A stretch of 64,000 nt of DNA from DATAFF01 sp963744915 (GTDB taxonomy: Bacteria; Pseudomonadota; Alphaproteobacteria; Rhizobiales; Aestuariivirgaceae): contig CAVUUY010000022.1 in the NCBI GenBank assembly GCA_963744915.1, forward strand, positions 1 through 64,000, given 5' to 3'. Below are positions 34,445 through 41,601 of the stretch, piece after piece. The translations under genes were made by a program, and so were the position numbers. Each line of letters starts with the position of its first letter. Positions within the stretch are counted from its first letter, which is position 1. Below the pieces are notes generated by a model that was not told the DNA's origin, searched no databases, and was given only the letters and a program-made list of their open reading frames with translations.

Positions 34445-35725
34445 ATGAGTCGAATTCCATCCGGTAATCATCCGGCAGGTCAACCGGCGAATGGACCGGT
34501 CTCGGGCCCGGTCGAGCCCGGATCGCCGATCCCGACGCCCATCGCGATCGTTCCCTTTGCCAGCACCGTCGGGGCGCTTCCACCGCATGATGCGCCCCCG
34601 CCGCTCCCCACGACATCAACGACGACAACAACGACAACGACCACCGCCTCGCGCGCCGGCAGGCGCCTCGAACGGGCCATGAGCCAGCATCGGGTGGCTC
34701 CACGACTTGACAGAAGCGCGGACACACCCGACACGGCTGGGCGGCGGCCAACGCCGTCACCCATGGGACGTTCGGCGCCGCTGCCGACCGTTTCGCAAGG
34801 CGAAGGTGAAGGCGAGCCGACTGGCGAAAGGATGCCGGACCAGCCATCCTTCGTGGTCCGCAAGGTGACCCTCCTTCAGAGTGGACGGCAACAGAGCGCG
34901 CCCCGGCTTGGACGGAAGCTGAGCGAGCATCGGTTGCCCCGCACGATGACCAGGTCCGGGGAGGCGCCCCGCCCGACGGCCCCCGAGCTGAGGCCGTCAT
35001 CCCCCATGGGGAATTCGGCCCCTGCCGAGCTCGCGCCGAACAACGAATCCGATCTGAAGAAGAAGTGGATAAGCGACATTAAAGAGGTCAAGCAATCGGA
35101 TTGGTGCAAGGCGGCGCTGAAGATGATCGGCAAGGACGCGACGATGCCGAATCTGGATCTCCTGAAGACTGTCCCTCCCATGCGGGAGGCCCGGAAACAC
35201 GGTTTGACCGCCGCCGAGGCATCTGCACTCTTTCTCTATAGCTCGGCGCTCTACCGACCGATCAACAGCGCGCTGCGCAAGGGCAAGCTGTCGTCCGACA
35301 GCCGCCATGCGCTCGAGACGATGATCGCCAATGTCGACAGCGGGCTGAAGAAGCTGCCCGAGGTCAAGGAGCCGCTGGCCCGGGTGGTCAAGCTCAAGAA
35401 GGGCTTCGGGGAGAAGTTGCAGGTCGGCAAGGAGTGGCGGGAGCGTGGTTACGGGTCATGCGTCCGCGCCGACAAGCGGCACATGCAGTGGGACGGCAAT
35501 TACGAGCTTCATTTCCAAGTGGCGCGCGGTGCCCATGACATCAGCGCCTTTTCCGACGCGCCGAAGGAGGGCGAGGTCCTGATTGAGCGTGACCAAGCTT
35601 ATTCCATCGACAAGCGTACGCTTGACGGCAAGGACTCCGTGAAACACGTCTCCCGCGACAACCAATCGCAAGCAAAGCGGGTGATGCTCGCGCTTTCGGA
35701 GAAAGCCCAGACAAAGAGGACATGA
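34445..35725 (+). CDS. Putative secreted mono-ADP-ribosyltransferase effector
   Basis: The 426-aa protein has two parts. Residues 1 to about 205 are disordered and Pro/Thr/Ser/Arg-rich, with a poly-Thr run (56-67) and an internal duplication: 72-113 resembles 153-194, both ending SPMGxSAP. Residues 205-410 form a domain with the order of exoenzyme ADP-ribosyltransferases: helix ASALFLYSSALYRPINSALR, an Arg strand LARVVKL (Arg313), GYGSC with Ser338 where an STS motif is usual, and E375-G-E377 in EGEVLIERDQAYSIDK. The last segment strongly resembles the E-x-E strand of Vip2-like toxins as I remember them. The enzyme would transfer ADP-ribose from NAD to a host protein. Two chaperone-like genes follow, supporting type III delivery, but no signal peptide or apparatus gene is present. 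Confidence 0.65.
   Translation: MSRIPSGNHPAGQPANGPVSGPVEPGSPIPTPIAIVPFASTVGALPPHDAPPPLPTTSTTTTTTTTTASRAGRRLERAMSQHRVAPRLDRSADTPDTAGRRPTPSPMGRSAPLPTVSQGEGEGEPTGERMPDQPSFVVRKVTLLQSGRQQSAPRLGRKLSEHRLPRTMTRSGEAPRPTAPELRPSSPMGNSAPAELAPNNESDLKKKWISDIKEVKQSDWCKAALKMIGKDATMPNLDLLKTVPPMREARKHGLTAAEASALFLYSSALYRPINSALRKGKLSSDSRHALETMIANVDSGLKKLPEVKEPLARVVKLKKGFGEKLQVGKEWRERGYGSCVRADKRHMQWDGNYELHFQVARGAHDISAFSDAPKEGEVLIERDQAYSIDKRTLDGKDSVKHVSRDNQSQAKRVMLALSEKAQTKRT
34610..34645 (+). repeat. ACN-triplet run encoding poly-threonine
   Basis: Twelve codons contain eleven threonines and one serine, written with mixed ACG, ACA and ACC codons. The mixed codons make slipped-strand change less likely than for a pure repeat. 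The run sits in the disordered linker of the ADP-ribosyltransferase, and any length change would stay in frame. Confidence 0.8.
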
Positions 35726-35743
35726 CCATTTTTTCCCGCTGAC

Positions 35744-35759
35744 TGTGCCGTTCGTGACA
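35744..35759 (+). promoter_or_regulatory. Near-palindrome shared with the 27.5-kb locus
   Basis: TGTGCCG-TT-CGTGACA matches the perfect palindrome at 27544-27559 outside the two central bases at 12 of 14 positions. A TATATT -10-like box lies at 35781-35786, so the centre of the site would be about 41.5 bases before a start near 35793, the usual place for an activator that touches RNA polymerase. No good -35 box is visible, which also fits activation. Inference. Confidence 0.4.
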
Positions 35760-35832
35760 CCTCGCCGGGCGGTTTGCCCTTATATTTGCTCGCGATCCAG
35801 ACTTGCGGAAACAACAGCGTCGGAAGGTGGGG

Positions 35833-36381
35833 ATGACAGCCATCGAGCAATTTGTCGGCGGCCTCGAGGAGCGGTTCGGCGGCGCGCTCACCAAATTGCC
35901 GGATGGTGCCGTCGAGGCCGTGCTGCGCGGTCGCCAGCGGGTCACCATCAGGTTCGACGAGACGGCGCGCACCGCTGCCATCACCGCACCGGTCGAGGCG
36001 GCAACCCGCGCCCTCGGCGCGGCAAGCCTCAATGATTTGCTGAAGCGCAATTTCCCCGACAGCCGGATGGCCGGTTCGATGCTGGTCGCCTCACCCGAGC
36101 AGGACGCACTGATCATGGTCAATGTCGTGACGCTCTGTTCCGCTACGCCCGAGCTGCTCGCCGGCATTGCCATGGCGCAAGCCTATGCCGCCTTCGATCT
36201 GTCGCGCGTCATCCTCGCCAGCCGCAAGGAACCGGCTAGCGAGGATGATGGCTTTCTTGACGAGGACGAGGAGGATGAAGCGAGCTTCCTCGGCGCTTCG
36301 CTCGAGGAATGGCGGGCCTCCGAACTGGATGACGCTGCCGATGATCGCCAGGACGGGCGTAGAGACGTCGGCGAGGCCTGA
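35833..36381 (+). CDS. CesT-like type III secretion chaperone with acidic tail
   Basis: The 182-aa protein starts at ATG 35833 after GGAAGGTGGGG. The first 130 residues follow the chaperone pattern: helix IEQFVGGLEERFGGALTKLP, strands EAVLRGRQRVTIRFDE and TAAITAPV, helix LNDLLKRNFPDSRMAG, strands SMLVASPEQDALIMVNVV, and a last helix ending QAYAAFDLSR. A very acidic tail follows (DDGFLDEDEEDE), which is not usual for the family. It lies 107 bases after the ADP-ribosyltransferase and 3 bases before a second chaperone-like gene. It is probably the dedicated chaperone of the upstream enzyme. Confidence 0.6.
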   Translation: MTAIEQFVGGLEERFGGALTKLPDGAVEAVLRGRQRVTIRFDETARTAAITAPVEAATRALGAASLNDLLKRNFPDSRMAGSMLVASPEQDALIMVNVVTLCSATPELLAGIAMAQAYAAFDLSRVILASRKEPASEDDGFLDEDEEDEASFLGASLEEWRASELDDAADDRQDGRRDVGEA

Positions 36382-36384
36382 GCC

Positions 36385-36849
36385 ATGGGAGAGAAGGGAC
36401 GGTTGAGCGCCAGGGCCGAGGCTTTGCTTCAGGATATGGCCCGCGACCATGGCCTGCGCGGCCTTGCCTTCGACAAGGACGGGCTGATCCCGCTCCAGAT
36501 CGCCGGCGTGCAGATTGCAGTCGCCTATAGCGGTGCCAATGACAGCTTGTTCATGATGAGCGTCATTGATGAACGTGCTGACGGCAAGGTTGTCGATCCC
36601 TGGTGTCTGTTCGAGCGCAGCGGCGGCATGGCTCACCGTCGCACCCGGCTTGCCTTCGAGCCGAAATCGGGCTCGCTGGTGCTGATTGGCGAGCTGTTCC
36701 TCGCCGGCATCGATTACTGGCAGCTGGCGCAGGCGCTCGAGAATTTCGCCAGGGACTGCCGGGACACGCTGACGGCCCCGGTTGTCGGTGTCGCCGCGGG
36801 CAACTCGCTGCCGTCCTTCGCCAATGACGAGGTGATCATCCGGATGTAG
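36385..36849 (+). CDS. CesT-like chaperone, second subunit
   Basis: The 154-aa protein has an N-terminal helix RAEALLQDMARDHGLRG, strands LIPLQIAGVQIAVAY and DSLFMMSVID, and the strand-helix end RLAFEPKSGSLVLIGEL followed by IDYWQLAQALENFARDC. Size and order match the chaperone fold, though similarity to the upstream gene is weak. Its ATG is 3 bases after the upstream stop, so the two are translationally coupled and may act as a heterodimer. The last 14 bases overlap the convergent 5-FCL gene. Confidence 0.5.
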   Translation: MGEKGRLSARAEALLQDMARDHGLRGLAFDKDGLIPLQIAGVQIAVAYSGANDSLFMMSVIDERADGKVVDPWCLFERSGGMAHRRTRLAFEPKSGSLVLIGELFLAGIDYWQLAQALENFARDCRDTLTAPVVGVAAGNSLPSFANDEVIIRM

Positions 36850-37441
36850 CCCGGCGCGGTTCGCGGCCAAGCTCGGTGATGACCAGGTCCAATGGGATGT
36901 CGTGCGGCTGCGGCCAGATCGTGTCCAGCCGGGCGAAATCGAGTCCGATGCCGATGGCGAGGCGAGGGCGGTCCGGTTGCGCCAGCGTCCGGTCGAAATA
37001 TCCCCCGCCATAGCCGAGCCGGTAACCGGCGCGGTCGAAGCCGACCGTCGGCGCCAGCACCGCATCGGGCCGGATCGGCCGGCGCTGCCGCGGCACCGGG
37101 ATGTTCCAGAAGCCGCGTTCCAGGGGTTCGCCCGGCGACCATTGCCAATAGGCGAGCGGCGCCCCTTTCTCGATGATGACCGGCAGGGCGGTGGCGATGC
37201 CGTCCTGGTTCAGGAGCTCGGCGAGCATCCGGAAATCGAGCTCGGACTTGATCGGCCAATAGAGGCCGACCGCCTTGGCTCCGTGCCCACGGATCGCCTC
37301 ATGGACGAGCGGCAGGATACTGGCGGCCGCCGCGCTGCGCGCCTCGCGCCCCATGCCGGCGCGTAAGGCAAGCAGGCGCCGCCGCTCGCTTTTGCGCCAT
37401 TCCCTTACCTCCGGCCAATTGTTGGGCTTGAGCGGCATCAT
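36836..37441 (-). CDS. 5-formyltetrahydrofolate cyclo-ligase
   Basis: The 201-aa enzyme converts 5-formyl-THF and ATP to 5,10-methenyl-THF in the one-carbon cycle. The N-terminal helix EVREWRKSERRRLLALRAGM and the C-terminal ATP/substrate loop GYRLGYGGGYFDRTL are diagnostic. The ATG at 37441 is preferred; the frame is open to 37624 but the added residues are not family-like. It works with glyA products, encoded at 61.5 kb. In many proteobacteria the gene lies downstream of 6S RNA; the 420 bases upstream are a possible place for it. Confidence 0.92.
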   Translation of the reverse strand: MMPLKPNNWPEVREWRKSERRRLLALRAGMGREARSAAAASILPLVHEAIRGHGAKAVGLYWPIKSELDFRMLAELLNQDGIATALPVIIEKGAPLAYWQWSPGEPLERGFWNIPVPRQRRPIRPDAVLAPTVGFDRAGYRLGYGGGYFDRTLAQPDRPRLAIGIGLDFARLDTIWPQPHDIPLDLVITELGREPRRATSG

Positions 37442-37861
37442 CTCTATTCCGCTGCGGCCGGCAGGCGCTGGGCGAACACCGTCTTGTTGCCGGGTCACTT
37501 TTCCGGCGATGACTGTGCCCATACCGTGGCGATCCAGGCAAACCCTATCGAGTTTCACGCATGGGACGTGTGCAACTTGCATCCGCGTACAACCTCTATT
37601 GTCTATTTTGTGTCCCGGGTGCAACAGCCGCTTGAGAAAAGCCGGGGCGCCCCGTCATGCCGCTTGCAGCAAATCGACAAAAACGAAAAGGTCAGCTCGA
37701 TCATGGGGATGATCACTGCTTGGCAGCGGCCCGAAACGGGGTTCGTGCATGCGCCATTGAGAGGGGAGACTGAAGCGGGGGGGATGCGGGGTCCGCCCCG
37801 CTTCCCTATTGGGGGTCCATCAATTCGACGACCCCTTGCAAGCGCCGCTTAAAGACCGCCC
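37442..37861 (-). other. 420-bp gap upstream of 5-FCL; possible 6S RNA location
   Basis: No gene is seen between the tyrS stop and the cyclo-ligase start. On the minus strand, CCGGGACAC (37607-37617) could pair with GTGACCCGG (37489-37498), closing a region of about 125 bases that could form a long rod. Gene order in proteobacteria makes a 6S RNA plausible here, but I could not match a 6S consensus, so this is only a pointer. Confidence 0.25.
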
Positions 37862-39106
37862 TCAGCCATCCTTTATCAGCACATGCTTCTTCTTGCCGAA
37901 GGACAGCTTGATCGCTCCTTGCGAACCGAGCTGGGCGCGCGACAGCACCATCCGCTCGTCGCTCACGGTGACGTCGTTGACCCTGATCGCGCCGCCCTGG
38001 ATGGCGCGGCGCGCTTCGCCGCGGGAGTTGGCGAAGCCGACCTTCACGCCGGCATCGAGGATGTTGACGCCCGTCTCGAGATCGAGCGCGAAGCTCGGCA
38101 GCCCTTCGGCGCTCGTCCCCTGCTCGAAGGCCTGATGCGCCGTCTCGGCGGCGCGTTCGGCGGCTTCGCGGCCATGCAGCAGCGCCGTCGCCTCGGTCGC
38201 CAGCACCTTCTTTGCCGCATTGATCTCGCTGCCGCCCAATGCCGCAAGCCGCGCGATCTCGGCAAGCGGCAGGGTGGTGAAAAGCTTGAGGAAGCGCTCG
38301 ACGTCGGCGTCCTCGGTGTTCCGCCAGAACTGCCAGTAGCCGTAAGGCCCCAGCATGTCGGCATTGAGCCACACGGCGCCGGCGGCGGTCTTGCCCATCT
38401 TGGAGCCGGCGGCGGTGGTGAGCAGGGGGCAGGTCAGGGCATGGAGCTGCGGCGTGCCGAGACGGCGGCCGAGCTCGATGCCGTTGACGATGTTGCCCCA
38501 CTGGTCGGAGCCGCCCATCTGCAGGATGCAGCCATGGCGCCGCGCCAGCTCGACGAAGTCGTAGGCCTGCAGGATCATGTAGTTGAACTCGATGAAGGAC
38601 AGCTCCTGCTCGCGCTCGAGCCTGAGCTTGACTGCATCCATGGCGAGCATGCGGTTGACCGAGAAATGGCGGCCGATGTCGCGCAGGAAATCGATGTAGT
38701 TGAGCGGGGCGAGCCATTCGGCATTGTCGACCATCAGGCCGTCCGCGCGCCCCTCGCCGAAGCGGATGAAGCGGGAGAAGGACTGCATGATCGAGCGCTT
38801 GTTGGCCTCGATCTCCTCGACGGTGAGAATCTTGCGGGTCTCGTCGCGCCCCGACGGGTCGCCGACCCGCGTGGTGCCGCCGCCCATCAGCGCGATCGGC
38901 TTGCCGCCGAATTGCTGCACCCAGTGCAGCATCATGATGGAGATGAGACTGCCCACATGAAGCGAGGGGGCGGTGCAATCATAACCGACATAGGCCACCA
39001 CCTCGCCGCGGCCGGCCTTGGTGTCGAGGCCTTCCGGGTCGGAGCATTGGTAGATGTAGCCGCGCTCGTCGAAGAGGCGCAGCAGGTCGGAAGTGAACTT
39101 GCTCAT
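37862..39106 (-). CDS. tyrS: Tyrosyl-tRNA synthetase
   Basis: The 414-aa class I synthetase charges tRNA-Tyr. The HIGH-type motif is PSLHVGSL at about residues 47-54, the tyrosine-binding segment is YDFVELARRHGCILQMGGSDQWGN (described by its ends YDFVEL and GGSDQWGN), and the KMSKS-type loop reads SKMGKT. A C-terminal S4 RNA-binding domain is present (FANSRGEARRAIQGGAIRVN). The length and order are normal. It is divergent from anmK with a 50-base gap. Confidence 0.96.
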   Translation of the reverse strand: MSKFTSDLLRLFDERGYIYQCSDPEGLDTKAGRGEVVAYVGYDCTAPSLHVGSLISIMMLHWVQQFGGKPIALMGGGTTRVGDPSGRDETRKILTVEEIEANKRSIMQSFSRFIRFGEGRADGLMVDNAEWLAPLNYIDFLRDIGRHFSVNRMLAMDAVKLRLEREQELSFIEFNYMILQAYDFVELARRHGCILQMGGSDQWGNIVNGIELGRRLGTPQLHALTCPLLTTAAGSKMGKTAAGAVWLNADMLGPYGYWQFWRNTEDADVERFLKLFTTLPLAEIARLAALGGSEINAAKKVLATEATALLHGREAAERAAETAHQAFEQGTSAEGLPSFALDLETGVNILDAGVKVGFANSRGEARRAIQGGAIRVNDVTVSDERMVLSRAQLGSQGAIKLSFGKKKHVLIKDG

Positions 39107-39156
39107 CCTTGAGGTCCGGTGCAGTCTTGCCGGGGGCTTCTAGCAGAGAACCAGCC

Positions 39157-40263
39157 ATGGCGGAACTCCTGAAGGCACTTGGCGTGATGAGCGGCACCTC
39201 GATGGACGGCGTCGACATCGCGATGCTCGGCACCGACGGCGAGGCCACCGCCGAACGCGGCCCGTTCTCGAACGAGCCCTATCCGGCGGCGCTGCGGGCG
39301 CGGATCGCGGCCGGGCTTGCGGCGGCGCGGGCGATCACCGAGCGCAGCCAGCGGCCGGCCAGTCTCGCAGCCCTGGAGACCGAGCTCACCGAATTCCATG
39401 GCCAGGCCATCCTCGGCTATCTGGGCCGGACGGGGATCGAGGCCTCGTCGGTCGACGTGATCGGCTATCACGGCCACACGGTGCTGCACCGGCCGGAGCA
39501 GCAGCTGACGGTTCAGCTCGGCGACGGCGCGATGCTGGCGCGGATGACCGGCCGGCCGGTGGTGAACGACCTCAGAGCGGCCGACATGCTGGCCGGCGGC
39601 GAGGGCGCGCCGCTCGTGCCCGTCTACCACCGGATGCTGGCCGGGCGGGCGCCCGATCGGCCGGTGGCGTTCATCAATATCGGCGGGGTCGCCAATGTCA
39701 CCTGGGTCGGGCGCGACGGCGCGCTGCTCGCCTTCGATTGCGGGCCGGGCAATGCGCTGATGGACGACTGGGCCTTGCGCCACACCGGGCAGCCGGTCGA
39801 TGTCGACGGCGCTCTGGCGCGGTCGGGCAAGGCCGACGAGACGGTGCTCAGGACCTATCTCCTGAACGGCTTCCTGGAACGGCCGGCGCCGAAATCGCTC
39901 GATCGCGGCGACTTCACGCTGCAGCCGGTCGAGCATCTCCCGGCGGCCGACGGCGCCGCCACGTTGGCGCACCTGACGGCGGCGACGATTGCCCGTGCCG
40001 CGGCGTGGTTTCCGGAGCAGCCGACCTGGTGGATCGTGGCCGGCGGCGGCCGGCGCAACCGCTTCCTGATGGAGCTTCTGGCCTGGCACCTGACAGCGCC
40101 GGTGGCGCCGGCGGAAGCGCTCGGTTTCGATGGCGATGCGATCGAGGCGGAGGCCTGGGCCTATCTTGCGGTGCGCAGCCTCAAGGGGCTGCCGATCACC
40201 TTCCCGACCACCACCCGGGTCTCACGGCCGATGACCGGCGGGGTGCTGCATCGAGCCGGTTGA
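39157..40263 (+). CDS. anmK: Anhydro-N-acetylmuramic acid kinase
   Basis: The 368-aa sugar kinase phosphorylates and hydrolyses anhydro-MurNAc released from the cell wall, giving MurNAc-6-phosphate for recycling. The N-terminal ATP-binding motif is LGVMSGTSMDGVDIAM, the hinge is VAFINIGGVANVTWVG, the catalytic Asp region is LLAFDCGPGNALMDDW, and the second phosphate loop is VAGGGRRNRFLMELL. The ATG at 39157 (MAELLKAL) is chosen; a longer frame begins at 39109. tyrS is the divergent neighbour, a common pairing in alphaproteobacteria. Confidence 0.95.
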   Translation: MAELLKALGVMSGTSMDGVDIAMLGTDGEATAERGPFSNEPYPAALRARIAAGLAAARAITERSQRPASLAALETELTEFHGQAILGYLGRTGIEASSVDVIGYHGHTVLHRPEQQLTVQLGDGAMLARMTGRPVVNDLRAADMLAGGEGAPLVPVYHRMLAGRAPDRPVAFINIGGVANVTWVGRDGALLAFDCGPGNALMDDWALRHTGQPVDVDGALARSGKADETVLRTYLLNGFLERPAPKSLDRGDFTLQPVEHLPAADGAATLAHLTAATIARAAAWFPEQPTWWIVAGGGRRNRFLMELLAWHLTAPVAPAEALGFDGDAIEAEAWAYLAVRSLKGLPITFPTTTRVSRPMTGGVLHRAG

Positions 40264-40271
40264 GGAGGGGT

Positions 40272-40919
40272 TCAGCTGTCGCCGCTCATGCGGCGGTCGA
40301 GATAGGTGCTGCAGATCTCGGCCAGCTCGTCCGTCTTGTCCTGAAAGAAGTGGTTGGCACCGGGAATGACCTTGTGGTCGATCTTGATGCCGCGCTGGGT
40401 CTTCAGCTTCGACACCAGGCTGTTGACCGATTCGGGCGGCGTGACGGTGTCCTTCTCGCCATGGACGAACAGGCCGGAAGCGGGGCAGGGGGCGAGGAAC
40501 GAGAAATCGTAATGCTTGGCCAGGGGGGCGACCGAGATGAAGCCGGTCACCTCCGGCCGCCGCATCAGCAGCTGCATCGAGATCCAGGCGCCGAAGGACA
40601 CCCCGACCAGCCAGCAGACGCGGGTCTCCCGATTGAGGGACTGCAGCCAGTCCAGGGCGGAGGCGGCATCCGACAATTCGCCGGCACCGTTCTCGAACAG
40701 GCCCTGGCTGCGGCCGACGCCGCGGAAATTGAACCGCAGCACGGAAAAACCGCGCTCGGCGAACATGTAATAGAGCGAATGGACGATGGGGTTGTTCATG
40801 GTCCCGCCGAATTGCGGGTGGGGGTGCAACAGCAGCGCAATCGGGGCGCCGGGCTCCTTGGCCTTCGTGTATCGACCCTCGATACGCCCGGCGGGCCCAC
40901 TGAAAATCACTTCCGGCAT
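40272..40919 (-). CDS. Alpha/beta hydrolase
   Basis: The 215-aa protein has the compact alpha/beta hydrolase form of the alphaproteobacterial family with HPHPQFGGTMNN near residue 33 and NFRGVGRSQG near residue 64. The nucleophile elbow is GVSFGAWIS at about residue 105, the acid is in GEKDTVTPP and the histidine in PGANHFFQ. The substrate is unknown. The ATG at 40919 gives MPEVIFSGPAGRIEGRY; the longer frame to 41072 runs through the iscR promoter and is rejected. It is convergent with anmK and divergent from iscR. Confidence 0.82.
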   Translation of the reverse strand: MPEVIFSGPAGRIEGRYTKAKEPGAPIALLLHPHPQFGGTMNNPIVHSLYYMFAERGFSVLRFNFRGVGRSQGLFENGAGELSDAASALDWLQSLNRETRVCWLVGVSFGAWISMQLLMRRPEVTGFISVAPLAKHYDFSFLAPCPASGLFVHGEKDTVTPPESVNSLVSKLKTQRGIKIDHKVIPGANHFFQDKTDELAEICSTYLDRRMSGDS

Positions 40920-40985
40920 GTGGTGGTGAACCTGTCCCTCGAGGCGGTTGCGACAACGTCGCCGGCGCCTCGTTCCTGAGATTAG

Positions 40986-41014
40986 TTGACTAGCGGGCTT
41001 GGTCTTTCTATATC
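40986..41014 (+). promoter_or_regulatory. iscR-suf promoter with possible IscR site
   Basis: TTGACT at 40986-40991 and TATATC at 41009-41014 are 17 bases apart, a strong sigma-70 match. The sequence AGTTGACTA at 40984-40992 resembles the left half of an IscR type 1 site and overlaps the -35 box, which would allow Fe-S IscR to repress its own operon. The right half is poorly matched. Confidence 0.55.
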
Positions 41015-41125
41015 GCTCTTTAGAATGGTTCGAGGGTGCCCTTTGGGCGTTAACGCCTTGGCACCGGGTCATACACGGGTGCCCGTCGAGAATTCAAGGA
41101 TTTCCGCGATGATCGGAATTCAGCC

Positions 41126-41593
41126 ATGAAGCTGTCGACCAAGGGCCGCTACGCCGTTATGGCGATGGCCGATATCGCCTTGCACGCCACCGGCAGGCCG
41201 GTGCCGCTGGGCGACGTCGCCAGCCGCCAGGGCATCAGCCAGGAATATCTCGAGCAGCTGTTCGCCAAGCTCCGGCGGGCCCGGCTGGTCGAGAGCGCCC
41301 GTGGGCCGGGCGGCGGCTACACGCTGTCGCGAGAGCCCGACGACATCCGCATTGCCGAGATCGTACAGGCGGTTGACGAGCCGCTGCAGGTTACCCGTTG
41401 CCAGGGTGATGCAATCGATGGTTGTGTCAAAGGCGAAAAATGCGTCACCCACGAGCTGTGGGCGGCACTTGGCCGCCAGATCCTCGGCTTCCTGTCCGCG
41501 ATCACGCTGGGCGACGTGATCAATCGCCGCAACCTGGCGCTCGAGGCATCGGTGCGCCGGGCGATGGCCCACCCCGTCAGGACGATGGCCTGA
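41126..41593 (+). CDS. iscR: Rrf2-family Fe-S regulator IscR
   Basis: The 155-aa DNA-binding protein begins MKLSTKGRYAVMAMADIALH and has the winged-helix recognition segment ISQEYLEQLFAKLRRARLV. Cys92, Cys100 and Cys106 with His109 match the [2Fe-2S] ligand set of IscR, so it should sense Fe-S sufficiency and repress the operon when loaded. It is the first gene of iscR-IscS-like-sufBCDS-sufT-sufA. Its GXXG wing reads GPGGGYTLSR. Start and length are typical. Confidence 0.93.
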   Translation: MKLSTKGRYAVMAMADIALHATGRPVPLGDVASRQGISQEYLEQLFAKLRRARLVESARGPGGGYTLSREPDDIRIAEIVQAVDEPLQVTRCQGDAIDGCVKGEKCVTHELWAALGRQILGFLSAITLGDVINRRNLALEASVRRAMAHPVRTMA

Positions 41594-41601
41594 GGTTCTC
41601 C

